NCBI GenBank assembly: GCA_021299375.1
Contig: JAJTGR010000056.1
Location: 1 to 33,260, forward strand
Direction of reading: 5' to 3'
Length of the DNA stretch: 33,260 nucleotides
Source: Gemmatimonadota bacterium
GTDB lineage: Bacteria; Gemmatimonadota; Gemmatimonadetes; Gemmatimonadales; Gemmatimonadaceae
Shown: piece after piece, positions 24,041-33,260 of the stretch
How positions within the stretch are numbered: position 1 is the stretch's first letter
Layout of the letters: each line of letters starts with the position of its first letter
The notes under the pieces: model-generated
What the model saw: only the letters and a program-made list of their open reading frames with translations
Told to the model about the DNA's origin: nothing
Databases searched by the model: none
Translations under genes and position numbers: made by a program

Positions 24041-26374
24041 GTGTCCGTGCCACTGCTCCCCCACCTCTCCGCAGGTCCCACCGCGCGCGGCGCGGCGGTA
24101 CTCGCCGGCGCCCTCGCTGTCTCATCATCGCTGGCGGCGCCACTCACGGCCCAGACGGCCCCGATCACCCCGGCGCGGCGCGCCGTCTACGACGCATACC
24201 TCGACTTTGACCAGCTCGTCCCGGGCGGGCGCGTGGTGCCGGGGTGGATCCCGGGCGGCACCAGCCTCTGGTACGCCGAGGGCGGCCCCAACGACCGCGT
24301 ACTCCAGCGCGTGGAGCTGGCCACCGGGCGCACCACGCCGCTGCTGGATGCCGAGCGGCTACGGCGCGCCCTGACCGAGCGGTTGGGGTACGAGCCAGCC
24401 GGGCGCGGTGTGCCGTTTGCCCAGATGGCGTTCGTCAGTCCGCAACAGCTGCGCTTCGAGCTGGAGGGGGACAGCTGGCAGCTGGACCTCGCCACCTATG
24501 CGCTGACGCGGCTACCGCGCCCCACGGCCAACGAGGGCGATCGTCTGGCCACCAGCGAACTCACCCGACAGCGGCCGCAGCCCTTCTGGCAGGAGTCCTT
24601 CACCGGCGGCGGAGAGACGCGCAACCTCGAGCGCCGCTCTCCCGACGGCCGCTGGTACCTCGGTGTACAAGGGCACGACATCGCCCTGCGCTCGGCCACC
24701 GATGGGCGCACGCTCATGCGCACCACCGACGGCACCGCCGACTCGCTGTGGACCGTGGAGACGCGTCGCTGGGAACCCTGGTCTCCCAGCGGGACGCGCT
24801 TCGTGGCGCAGCGCCACGATGTGCGCGGCATGCAGAAGATGCTGGGCGCACAATGGCTCAAGATGTTCGTGGAACCGCTGGAGACGCGGTGGACGCGGGC
24901 GGGCGGCGTGCTGCAGGCGACCTCGCTGTATGTGCTTGACGTGGTGTGGGGGCGCCCCATTGCGCTGCGGCTTGGCGAGACGCGCGACAGCTATCTCGAG
25001 GTCATGGGGTGGTTGCCCGACGAATCGCGCGTACTGGTAGCCAAGTACGATCGCCTGCTGCACAGCGTCGAGGTGTGGGCGGCGGACCCGTCCACCGGCG
25101 AGGCCCGCGTCATCATGAGCGAGCGCTCCCCCACCTTCCTCACCAACCACCACGAGGTGGTGTGGGGCGACGACTTCCCGTGGACGATGCTTCCCGACGG
25201 CACGGGGTTTCTCTGGCGCTCGGAGCGCGACGGTTGGGATCACCTGTACCGCTACGACCTGAATGGGCGAATGGTGGCCCGCCTCACGCAGGGCAGCTTC
25301 CCCGTGACGTCGGTGGTGCGCGTGGACCAGGCGCGCGGGTGGGTGTACGTCCTGGCCCAGGGTGACCCGGCACGCCCGTACGATCGGCATCTCTATCGGG
25401 TGCCGCTGGCGGGCGGGGGGGCGGCCCAGCGCCTCACCGAGGGGGCGGGTATGCACGAGGTCACGATGTGCCCGCTGGCCGACTGCTTCGTGGACACGTG
25501 GTCGTCCCCCGCCGGTGCGCCGCGCACGGCACTGCGGCGAACCGACGGCTCGCTGGTGACCGCGCTGGGGGAGGCCAGCCTCGACCGCCTGCGTCGGGTG
25601 GGGTGGACCCCGCCGCGCGAGTACGTCGTGAAAGCCGCCGACGGGAGTACCGACCTGTGGGTCACCATGTACCTCCCCTTCGACTTCGACAGTACGCGCA
25701 CGTATCCCGTGGTGGAGTTCCTCTACGCGGGGCCACAGATCGCGGTGCGCCCGACCACCTTCGCGGAACCCGGGACGGCGCAATACAACCGCGCGCTGGC
25801 CAATCTGGGCTTCGTGGTGGTCACGCTCGACGCGAGAGGGACCCCGGGACGATCGAAGGCCTTCCACGATGTCGTGTTCCGGAAGTGGGGCACCTTCGAG
25901 ATCGCCGACCATGCCGGCGCCATTCGCCAGCTGGGGGCCCGGCTCCCCTTCATGGATCTCACGCGCGTGGGCATCTGGGGGCGCTCGTGGGGCGGGCACT
26001 ACGCGCTGCGCGCGCTCGCGCAGGCCCCCGACCTCTACGTGGCGGCCTCGGTGGAGGTGCCCGGCTTCGATCCCGTGGGCAACCAGCTGTACGAGACGTA
26101 TCTCGGACTGCCGCAGCAGAACGCGGCGCTCTACGACCAGGCCAACGCCATCCTCCTGGCCCCCAAGGTGCGCGGCCACCTGCGACTCATGAGTGCCCTC
26201 AGCGATGTCGCCACCTTCCCCGAGACGATGCGCATGTCCGAGGAACTGGTGCGGCTGGGCTTCCAGCACGAGCTGTCGATTTTCGCCAACTCGGGCCATG
26301 GTCAGGCCGGCCAGACGGCCCGCTACAACGACGAGCAGCGCACGCAGTTCTTCGTGCGGCACTTGCGCCCGTGA
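24041..26374 (+). CDS. S9 family peptidase, dipeptidyl-peptidase IV-like
   Basis: A 777-residue exported serine peptidase. The signal peptide (about 1-36, ending L-T-A-Q) leads to an N-terminal beta-propeller (about 60-500, DPP IV N-terminal type) and a C-terminal alpha/beta hydrolase domain. The catalytic triad is Ser649 in G-R-S-W-G-G, Asp722 in L-S-D-V-A and His753 in S-G-H-G. Enzymes of this type cut dipeptides, often X-Pro, from peptide N-termini. The GTG at 24041 is chosen because it begins a normal signal peptide; a second GTG at 24047 is also possible. No Shine-Dalgarno sequence is visible. It follows DUF885 by 41 bp that contain a hairpin. Confidence 0.93.
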   Translation: MSVPLLPHLSAGPTARGAAVLAGALAVSSSLAAPLTAQTAPITPARRAVYDAYLDFDQLVPGGRVVPGWIPGGTSLWYAEGGPNDRVLQRVELATGRTTPLLDAERLRRALTERLGYEPAGRGVPFAQMAFVSPQQLRFELEGDSWQLDLATYALTRLPRPTANEGDRLATSELTRQRPQPFWQESFTGGGETRNLERRSPDGRWYLGVQGHDIALRSATDGRTLMRTTDGTADSLWTVETRRWEPWSPSGTRFVAQRHDVRGMQKMLGAQWLKMFVEPLETRWTRAGGVLQATSLYVLDVVWGRPIALRLGETRDSYLEVMGWLPDESRVLVAKYDRLLHSVEVWAADPSTGEARVIMSERSPTFLTNHHEVVWGDDFPWTMLPDGTGFLWRSERDGWDHLYRYDLNGRMVARLTQGSFPVTSVVRVDQARGWVYVLAQGDPARPYDRHLYRVPLAGGGAAQRLTEGAGMHEVTMCPLADCFVDTWSSPAGAPRTALRRTDGSLVTALGEASLDRLRRVGWTPPREYVVKAADGSTDLWVTMYLPFDFDSTRTYPVVEFLYAGPQIAVRPTTFAEPGTAQYNRALANLGFVVVTLDARGTPGRSKAFHDVVFRKWGTFEIADHAGAIRQLGARLPFMDLTRVGIWGRSWGGHYALRALAQAPDLYVAASVEVPGFDPVGNQLYETYLGLPQQNAALYDQANAILLAPKVRGHLRLMSALSDVATFPETMRMSEELVRLGFQHELSIFANSGHGQAGQTARYNDEQRTQFFVRHLRP

Positions 26375-26392
26375 CCCTTCACTGACTTGCTC

Positions 26393-27852
26393 ATGACCGT
26401 CGCCCGCCGCGTGCGTCGCACGCTTCCGCACGCCGTCGCCCTGATGGCGACCCTTGCGCCCGCCCAGTCACCCGGGCAGGTGCCCGACGCCACCCATCTG
26501 ATGGCGCAGCGTACTGTCACCATTGAACGCTCGGCGATGGCGGTGTGGCCGTACATCGTGGAGCCGTCGTCGTGGAAGCAGGGCAACCGGCTCACCCACG
26601 CGGGGGGACCGTGGGGCGCGTCCGGTGAGGTGTTTGCCGCACGTCCGGCAGCCGGGGGCGCCCCGGACTACTACGTGGTGAACGCGGAACTCGTGCCGTA
26701 CCGCCGTCGCGCCATGAAGCTGGTCGGGACGGATGGGACGCTCATGGGGTTCGCGACCTATTCGCTCGAGGAGCACGACGGGCGCACCACGGTGCGCTAC
26801 GACGTATTCGCGGAAACGCGCCTGCCGGCGGGGCTGACGCCCGGGGCGGCGGACACCGCGCGGGCGCGCGCCGCGGTCGCGCAGCGGACCTCCGTCCAGC
26901 GCTTCGATGCGGAGCTGGCAGCCCTCAAACGCCTGGTCGAGGCGGGACCACCGGAGCGTACGGGCTACGCTACGACGCCCGACGGCGTACGGCTCTGGTA
27001 TCGTGAAGTGGGGCGCGGCCCCGACGTCGTGCTGGTGAACGCCGCCAACTATTTCGCCGCCAGTCTGGACGCCCTGGCCTCCGACACGCGACGTGTGGTG
27101 ACATACGACATTCGCGGACGCGGACGCACCGACTCGGTGCCACCGGACAAGATGGGCATTCTCGAATTCGATGCCATCGACCCGGAGGTGATTCGCCAGG
27201 CCGTGGGCGCCGAGAAGGTGACCATGGTGGGGTGGTCGGGCGGCGCGCTGGCAGCCTATCGCTACGCCGAGCAGTTCCCGGCGCGCGTCGCGCGGCTGGT
27301 GCTGCTGACCCCGGTGGGCCCGCGCTTCTCACCGTGGTGGGAAGACATGCGCAAGAATTCGGCGCCCCGCATGGATCCCGCGCTGCAAAAACAGATGGCC
27401 GCCCGGGTCGCCGCCGGCGAGTTTGCCGGCGACGAAGTGGCGCGGTGTCGGAACGGGGCGTGGATGGGGCTGCGCACCAACTGGCCCGACTCCACGCAGT
27501 GGTATCGCGCCCCCGATGTGTGCGACTCCCCCAACGAGATCGGGTCGCGCTACAACGACTTCGTGCCTCGACTCATTGCCAAGCTGGGATTGTTCGACTT
27601 CCGCGAGGGACTCTCCCGCTTCGGGCTCCCCCTGCTGGTCGTGCACGGCGACCGCGACAACCCACCGCTGGGGGGGAGCCGGGAGTGGGTGGCCGGCATG
27701 GCGCAGGGGCGCCTGCTCGTGATGCCCGGCATGGGGCACTGGCCGCAGTATGAACGCCCCGCCGAGTTGCTCGCGGCGCTGCGCGCCTTTCTTGACGGTG
27801 GGTGGCCCACGGGCGCCGTGGCGGTGCCCAAGGCGCCCGCGGCGAAGGCCCC

Positions 27853-27856
<4 letters not shown>
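26393..27856 (+). CDS. SRPBCC-alpha/beta hydrolase fusion, exported
   Basis: A 487-residue protein with a signal-like N-terminus (basic residues, then hydrophobic core at about 12-24). Residues 35-180 look like an SRPBCC/polyketide-cyclase-type ligand pocket, with T-I-E-R-S-A-M-A-V-W-P-Y-I near its start and helix A-E-L-A-A-L-K-R-L-V-E at its end. Residues 190-480 are an alpha/beta hydrolase with the nucleophile elbow G-W-S-G-G (Ser282), the acid-loop motif H-G-D-R-D and catalytic His in G-M-G-H-W. Both parts are familiar; their fusion is not common. The hydrolase domain resembles peptidase S33-like or esterase enzymes, and its substrate is not known. The start follows the S9 gene by 18 bp; the stop overlaps the next ATG. 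Confidence 0.85.
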
Positions 27857-29177
<1,321 letters not shown>

Positions 29178-29178
<1 letters not shown>

Positions 29179-30344
29179 TGCTGAACGGGCTCTATACGCT
29201 ACTGTCGCAGCCGTTTGGTGGAGCACTGCTGGGCGGCGTCCTGTTGGTGCTGGGAGGGCTGGTCGTGCTGGCAACCCGTCGCCTCGGTCGGGCGCTGCGA
29301 CTGGTGGCGCTGGCTCCCGCGCTGATCGGGGTGGTGCTCACTGCCATGGGCATCAAGGGCGGCCTCGATCAGCAGCGCGCCATGGCGGCGGTGCCACCGC
29401 CGGGGAAGCTGGTGGATGTCGGAGGATACCGACTGCACCTGCTCGCCGAAGGGAATGCGCGCGGCGGTGCCACCGTGGTGTGGATCCCCGGTGCACACGA
29501 GCAGGGGAATGCGCTGTACCACCTGCATCGGGCCATGCGCGGCGAGACCCGGTCGATCCTCTTCGATCGCGCGGGCACGGGGTGGAGTGACCCCGGGCCG
29601 TTTCCTCGGAGGACCCGGGTGGAGGCGGAAGAGCTGGAGGCCCTGCTCCGTGGTGCCGGTGAGCCGGGGCCGTTCGTGCTGGTGGGGCATTCGTACGGGG
29701 GCCTGTTGGCCGCCAACTACGCGCGGCGCTATCCGGCGCGCACGGCGGCAGTGGTACTGCTGGACGCCACGCCCCCCGATGCCTTCGTGTACGCCCCGGT
29801 CTTCGGAGCTGCGGCGGCGCAGGGGTTGGTGATGCAGGGACGCCTGATGGGCGTGCGCAGTGCGTTCGGCCTCTGGGCGCCGCGGCCGCGCCCCGGCCCC
29901 GATGCCCCGCCCTTCCTGCGCGCCCGCGACACGCTGCTGGCCGACGTGCGCGAGGCCATGAACGGCGGCATGGCACGCGCCGCCAACGCCTTCGCGAGCG
30001 CGTCGATCTTCGAGGAGTTTACCGCCCCCGTGGTGGGGCGTGAGGCCCCCGATCTGGTGGTGTACGACGGGGAACTGGATAGCCTGCCAGTGTTCGTCGT
30101 CATCCCGAGCGGGGGCGCGGACGAGGAAATCCGGCCGCTGCGCCTGCCCCCCGATCTCGAGCGGCGCGCGCTTGGCTTCTTCCCGCGATCCCGCGTGCGC
30201 TACCTGGCGGTCTCGAACCGGGCGGAACTCATCCATCCGCCCAAGGGCGCGTCGCATAACTTTCCGTACGAGTATCCGGACACCGTGATCGGGGCCGTGC
30301 GCCGCGCCCTCGGTCACGCCGCGCCGCCCGACTCTGCCCGCTAG
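29178..30344 (+). CDS. Membrane-anchored alpha/beta hydrolase
   Basis: A 388-residue protein with two N-terminal membrane helices (about 14-33 and 39-58) followed by an alpha/beta hydrolase domain from about 75. The nucleophile elbow V-G-H-S-Y-G-G holds Ser172, and F-D-R-A-G-T-G-W-S-D, the usual strand before it, is present. A likely catalytic His is in G-A-S-H-N-F near residue 358; the acid residue is not obvious. This is one of few genes here with a good ribosome site, AGGAGG at 29166-29171. It lies between the dipeptidase and soxB, so it is probably part of the same pathway, perhaps as an esterase or amidase. The substrate is unknown. Confidence 0.88.
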
Positions 30345-30351
30345 CCCCTCC

Positions 30352-31566
30352 GTGGAACACGCCTTTCGCAATCCGGCCGTCCTGTGGCGTCACCCCGACC
30401 CCCGCGCCCACTACGACATCGTCGTGGTGGGCGGGGGGCTGCATGGGCTCTCCACCGCGTACCATCTGGCGCGCGAGCACGGGATCACCAATGTGGCCGT
30501 GGTGGAGCGTGGCTGGCTGGGCAACGGCAACGCCGTGCGCAACACCACGATCATCCGCTCCAATTACCTGCGCGAGGAGAGCATGCCGCTCTTCGAGTTC
30601 TGTGTGCGCCGGTGGGAGCAATGGCCGGAGGAACTGGGCCCGGAGATCCTCTTCGACCAGCGTTCGCTGCTCACGCTCGCCCACTCGCAGGCCGAAGCGG
30701 CGGCAGCGCAGCGCGTGGTGTATGCGAATCGCATGGCCGGCATTGACGCCGACTGGGTGACGCGTGACGACCTGCCCCGCCTCTGCCCCATCCTCGATAT
30801 CTCCGACGCGCCGCGCTATCCGGTCTACGGCGCGGCGCTGCAGCCACGCGGCGGGATCGCGCGTCACGATGCGGTCGTCTTTCACCTCGCGCGCGCCTGC
30901 GATGCCGCGGGGGTCCACCTGCTGCAGGGGTGCGAGGTCACCGGGTTCCTGCAAAGCGGCAACCGCGTCACCGGGGTGCGGACCACGCGCGGCGACATCG
31001 CGGCCGGCCGCGTCGGGCTCGTGGGCGCGGGGCGCACCCCGCTGCTGGCCCGCCTCGCGGGGCTGGACATCCCCGTGCAGAGCTACCCGCTCCAGGCACT
31101 CGTCTCGGACATTCACGAGCCGTTCCTGCCCTGCGTCGCGCTCTCCGGGCGCCTGCACATGTACGTGAGCCAGGCGCACAAGGGTGAACTGGTCATGGGC
31201 GCCGCCCGTGATCCCTATCGGTCGTACGCGCAGCGCGGCTCCTCGCACATTCTCGAACAGCAACTCCAGGCGGCCATGGAGCTGTACCCCATCATGGCGC
31301 GCGCGCATCTGCTGCGCGTGTGGGCGGGTACGGTGGATGTCTCGCCCGATGCGGCCCCCATCATCGGCGCCACACCGCGCGACGGGCTCTTTCTCAACTG
31401 CGGCTGGGGCACCGGTGGCTTCAAGGCCACGCCCGGATCGGGGGTGGTCTTTGCACACACGCTTGCCACCGGCACCCCGCACCCGTTGAGTGCCGCCTTC
31501 GGACTGGAACGCTTCACCACCGGCGCGCTCGTGGACGAGCACGGCGCCGCAGGGGTGGCGCATTAG
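30352..31566 (+). CDS. soxB: Sarcosine oxidase beta subunit
   Basis: A 404-residue flavoprotein, the normal length for the beta subunit of heterotetrameric sarcosine oxidase. The FAD-binding motif V-V-G-G-G-L-H-G has glycines at 27-29 and 32. The segment G-G-I-A-R-H-D-A-V places His172 where this family attaches FMN covalently. The C-terminal G-W-G-T-G-G-F-K loop near the flavin is also present. The enzyme oxidatively demethylates sarcosine to glycine, passing the methyl carbon to tetrahydrofolate and making hydrogen peroxide. The start is GTG, 7 bp after the upstream stop. Being followed by soxD and soxA supports true sarcosine oxidase rather than hydroxyproline or opine oxidase relatives that lack soxD. 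Acts in the cytoplasm. Confidence 0.94.
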   Translation: MEHAFRNPAVLWRHPDPRAHYDIVVVGGGLHGLSTAYHLAREHGITNVAVVERGWLGNGNAVRNTTIIRSNYLREESMPLFEFCVRRWEQWPEELGPEILFDQRSLLTLAHSQAEAAAAQRVVYANRMAGIDADWVTRDDLPRLCPILDISDAPRYPVYGAALQPRGGIARHDAVVFHLARACDAAGVHLLQGCEVTGFLQSGNRVTGVRTTRGDIAAGRVGLVGAGRTPLLARLAGLDIPVQSYPLQALVSDIHEPFLPCVALSGRLHMYVSQAHKGELVMGAARDPYRSYAQRGSSHILEQQLQAAMELYPIMARAHLLRVWAGTVDVSPDAAPIIGATPRDGLFLNCGWGTGGFKATPGSGVVFAHTLATGTPHPLSAAFGLERFTTGALVDEHGAAGVAH

Positions 31567-31567
31567 C

Positions 31568-31837
31568 ATGCTGCGCATTCCCTGCCCCCACTGCGGCCCG
31601 CGTGACGAAGTGGAGTTCCGCCACGCGGGCTCCGGCGTGCCCCTCCCCGCTCAGGCGACCGACGAGGAGTGGGCACGGGTGCTGTACGTGCGCGACACTC
31701 CGTTGGGCCCGCTGACCGAGCAGTGGGTACACGTGCACGGCTGTCGGCAATGGATCCACGTGGTGCGCGATACCCGCACCCACGCGATCCTGGAGACGCG
31801 GCCGGTGAGCGCGCCGCCGTCGGAGCCCGCCTCGTGA
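31568..31837 (+). CDS. soxD: Sarcosine oxidase delta subunit
   Basis: An 89-residue subunit, near the usual size of about 90-100. Zinc ligands expected for the family are present: Cys6 and Cys9 in I-P-C-P-H-C-G, and His55 with Cys59 in H-V-H-G-C-R-Q-W, keeping the family spacing. It bridges the other subunits structurally. The ATG at 31568 begins one base after the soxB stop; the frame is open upstream but shadows soxB. The TGA overlaps the GTG of soxA. The W-V-H-V-H-G-C-R-Q-W core is strongly conserved in the family. Confidence 0.95.
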   Translation: MLRIPCPHCGPRDEVEFRHAGSGVPLPAQATDEEWARVLYVRDTPLGPLTEQWVHVHGCRQWIHVVRDTRTHAILETRPVSAPPSEPAS

Positions 31838-33260
31838 AGCGCCTCCCAGAGGGTGGCCTGGGGATCGACCGCACCCAGCCGCTGTCGTTCAGTTGGAACG
31901 GCACGGCGCTTCGCGGCTTCGCCGGCGATACGCTGGCGTCGGCGCTGCTCGGAGCCGGTGTGCGCGTCCTTGGCACGAGCGTGTCGGCGGGGCGCCCGCG
32001 CGGCATCATGAGCGCGGGCCTCGAGGAAGCCACCGGTTTCGCCCAGGTGACGAGGGCGCCGGTGGAGGAACCGCTGGTGCGCACGACGGCGCTGCCGTTG
32101 TACGAGGGGCTGTCGGCCCGGGGGCGCATCGTGAAGGGGGCGCTGGTGCCCACGCGCGATCCGGCCCGCTTCGACTGGCGGTATGCCCACTGCGACCTGC
32201 TGGTGGTGGGCGGCGGGGCGGCGGGACTGGCGGCGGCCCTGGAAGGCGCGCGCGCTGGCGCGCGGGTGATCGTGGCTGAATGCGCACCGGTGCTGGGCGG
32301 CGCGTTGCGGCGCGAGGCGCGCCATATCAATGGTGCTCCCGCCGAGGCGTGGCTGGCGGCGGCCGAACACGAACTGCGCGCCGCGCCCGACGTCGCGGTG
32401 CTCACCGGCACCACCGCCGTCATGCCGCTCGACCAGAACGGCATGTGGCTGGCCCAGCGCGTGGGGGGCGCCCTCCCCGAGGCGGCGCGCGGCGCGCGGC
32501 CCGAACAGCGGCTCTGGCAGGTGCGCGCGCGGGCCATCGTGCTGGCCACCGGCGCACTGGAGCGCCCGTTGGTCTTCCCTGACAACGATCGCCCCGGGAT
32601 CATGCTGGCGGGCGCCGCACGCCACTACCTGCGGCAGCATGCGCTGGCGCCCGAGCGCGGTGTGCTGTTCACCGCGCATGACGATGCCTACCGCACGGCG
32701 CTGGCGTGGCTCCAGGCCGGCGTGTCGGTCACCGCTGTCGTGGACATGCGCCCTCCTGGCACCAGTGCGCTGCGGGCCGCGGTGCGCGCGGCGGGCGTCC
32801 GCGTGTTCGACGAGGCCCAAGTGGTGGGCACCGACGCCGACGTGCATGGCGCACTGCGCGCCGTGCACGTGCGGACCGGCGACGCCACGCTGACGCTGGA
32901 GACCGACCTGCTCGCCACCTCGGCTGGGGTCGATCCCAATCTGCACCTGCATCTGCACCTGGGTGGCACCAGTACGTACGACGCCCGACTGGGCACCGCC
33001 GTGCCGTCTGCCCCGCTCCCCGGGCAATGGCTCGCCGGCGCCGTGACCGGTCGATTGACCCTCGCGGACGCGCTCGCCGGGGGAGCGACCGCGGCGCGCG
33101 CGGCGTTGGGCCTGGCCGGCGAAGCGACGGCCCCGGGAACCGACGACGTGGACGAGGACCTGCCCGGGCTGATGTGGCAGGTGCCTGCCCCCGATGGCGA
33201 CGAGTCGCGCAGCTTCGTGGATCTGCATCGCGATGCGACCGTGGCCGGCCTCTGGCGCGC
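31834..33260 (+). CDS. soxA: Sarcosine oxidase alpha subunit, N-terminal part (3' end outside window)
   Basis: About 475 residues are seen; the frame is still open at the window end. Full alpha subunits have about 950-1000 residues. The N-terminus shows I-D-R-T-Q-P-L-S-F, G-D-T-L-A-S-A-L-L-G-A-G-V and G-R-P-R-G-I-M-S-A-G, then an FAD/NAD Rossmann motif V-V-G-G-G-A-A-G from residue 124 (glycines 126-128 and 131). The linker before the Rossmann fold is about 45 residues shorter than in the Corynebacterium-type subunit and lacks the F-Y-Y-K-T-F-M-W-P-like segment. A Leu-His alternation (L-H-L-H-L-H-L) occurs near residue 372. The C-terminal folate-binding half would follow the window. The start is GTG at 31834, overlapping the soxD stop. 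Confidence 0.9.
   Translation, partial: MKRLPEGGLGIDRTQPLSFSWNGTALRGFAGDTLASALLGAGVRVLGTSVSAGRPRGIMSAGLEEATGFAQVTRAPVEEPLVRTTALPLYEGLSARGRIVKGALVPTRDPARFDWRYAHCDLLVVGGGAAGLAAALEGARAGARVIVAECAPVLGGALRREARHINGAPAEAWLAAAEHELRAAPDVAVLTGTTAVMPLDQNGMWLAQRVGGALPEAARGARPEQRLWQVRARAIVLATGALERPLVFPDNDRPGIMLAGAARHYLRQHALAPERGVLFTAHDDAYRTALAWLQAGVSVTAVVDMRPPGTSALRAAVRAAGVRVFDEAQVVGTDADVHGALRAVHVRTGDATLTLETDLLATSAGVDPNLHLHLHLGGTSTYDARLGTAVPSAPLPGQWLAGAVTGRLTLADALAGGATAARAALGLAGEATAPGTDDVDEDLPGLMWQVPAPDGDESRSFVDLHRDATVAGLWR

Noticed and set aside
30352-33260. Hydroxyproline dehydrogenase or opine oxidase instead of sarcosine oxidase
   Set aside because: Those relatives lack the zinc-binding delta subunit, which is clearly present here, and the His172 FMN site fits SoxB. 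A relative acting on another N-methyl amino acid is still possible.

Overview
This is a GC-rich chromosomal stretch (third codon positions almost all G or C) from a Gram-negative, outer-membrane-bearing bacterium. SusC/SusD-type nutrient uptake genes, several exported peptidases, lipoproteins, a PEP-CTERM protein and a very high-GC genome together fit Gemmatimonadota (Gemmatimonas-like). That assignment is inferred from gene content and style; no rRNA gene is present to confirm it. Most starts have a C-rich leader and no Shine-Dalgarno sequence, and many genes overlap by ATGA or GTGA.

Layout. (1) 1-2483, + strand: the end of a DUF2147 protein, two short-chain dehydrogenases and a small membrane protein. 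(2) 2759-3451: an isolated PEP-CTERM surface protein followed by a strong hairpin. (3) 3558-5254, - strand: three small genes of unknown function, two of them membrane proteins. (4) 5617-11585, + strand: a lipoprotein, a doubtful 70-residue ORF and a 1619-residue fusion (TPR, HD-GYP, GGDEF-type, STAND/AAA ATPase, TPR), followed by an array of 13-bp tandem repeats. (5) 11703-15317: a divergent oligopeptide-type ABC importer, with two permeases on - and a lipoprotein binding protein on +, and no ATPase gene. (6) 15456-17570, - strand: cytochrome P450 then an IclR regulator. (7) 17825 to the window end, + strand: one tightly packed block of ten genes. In order these are SusC, SusD, DUF885 metallopeptidase-like protein, S9 dipeptidyl-peptidase-like protein, SRPBCC-alpha/beta hydrolase fusion, M19 dipeptidase, membrane-anchored alpha/beta hydrolase, then soxB, soxD and soxA of heterotetrameric sarcosine oxidase (soxA cut by the window end).

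Working model (inference). Regions 5-7 look like one scavenging system for peptides or peptide-like compounds. SusCD would take them through the outer membrane, the exported peptidases would trim them to dipeptides and amino acids, an ABC importer could carry products inward, and sarcosine oxidase would demethylate N-methylglycine. The link from peptide degradation to sarcosine oxidase in one transcription unit suggests N-methylated or sarcosine-containing peptides as substrates. A likely control point is an AT-rich element at 17762-17787, with three TGAGA half-sites at exact 10-bp steps, between the divergent P450-iclR and susC units.
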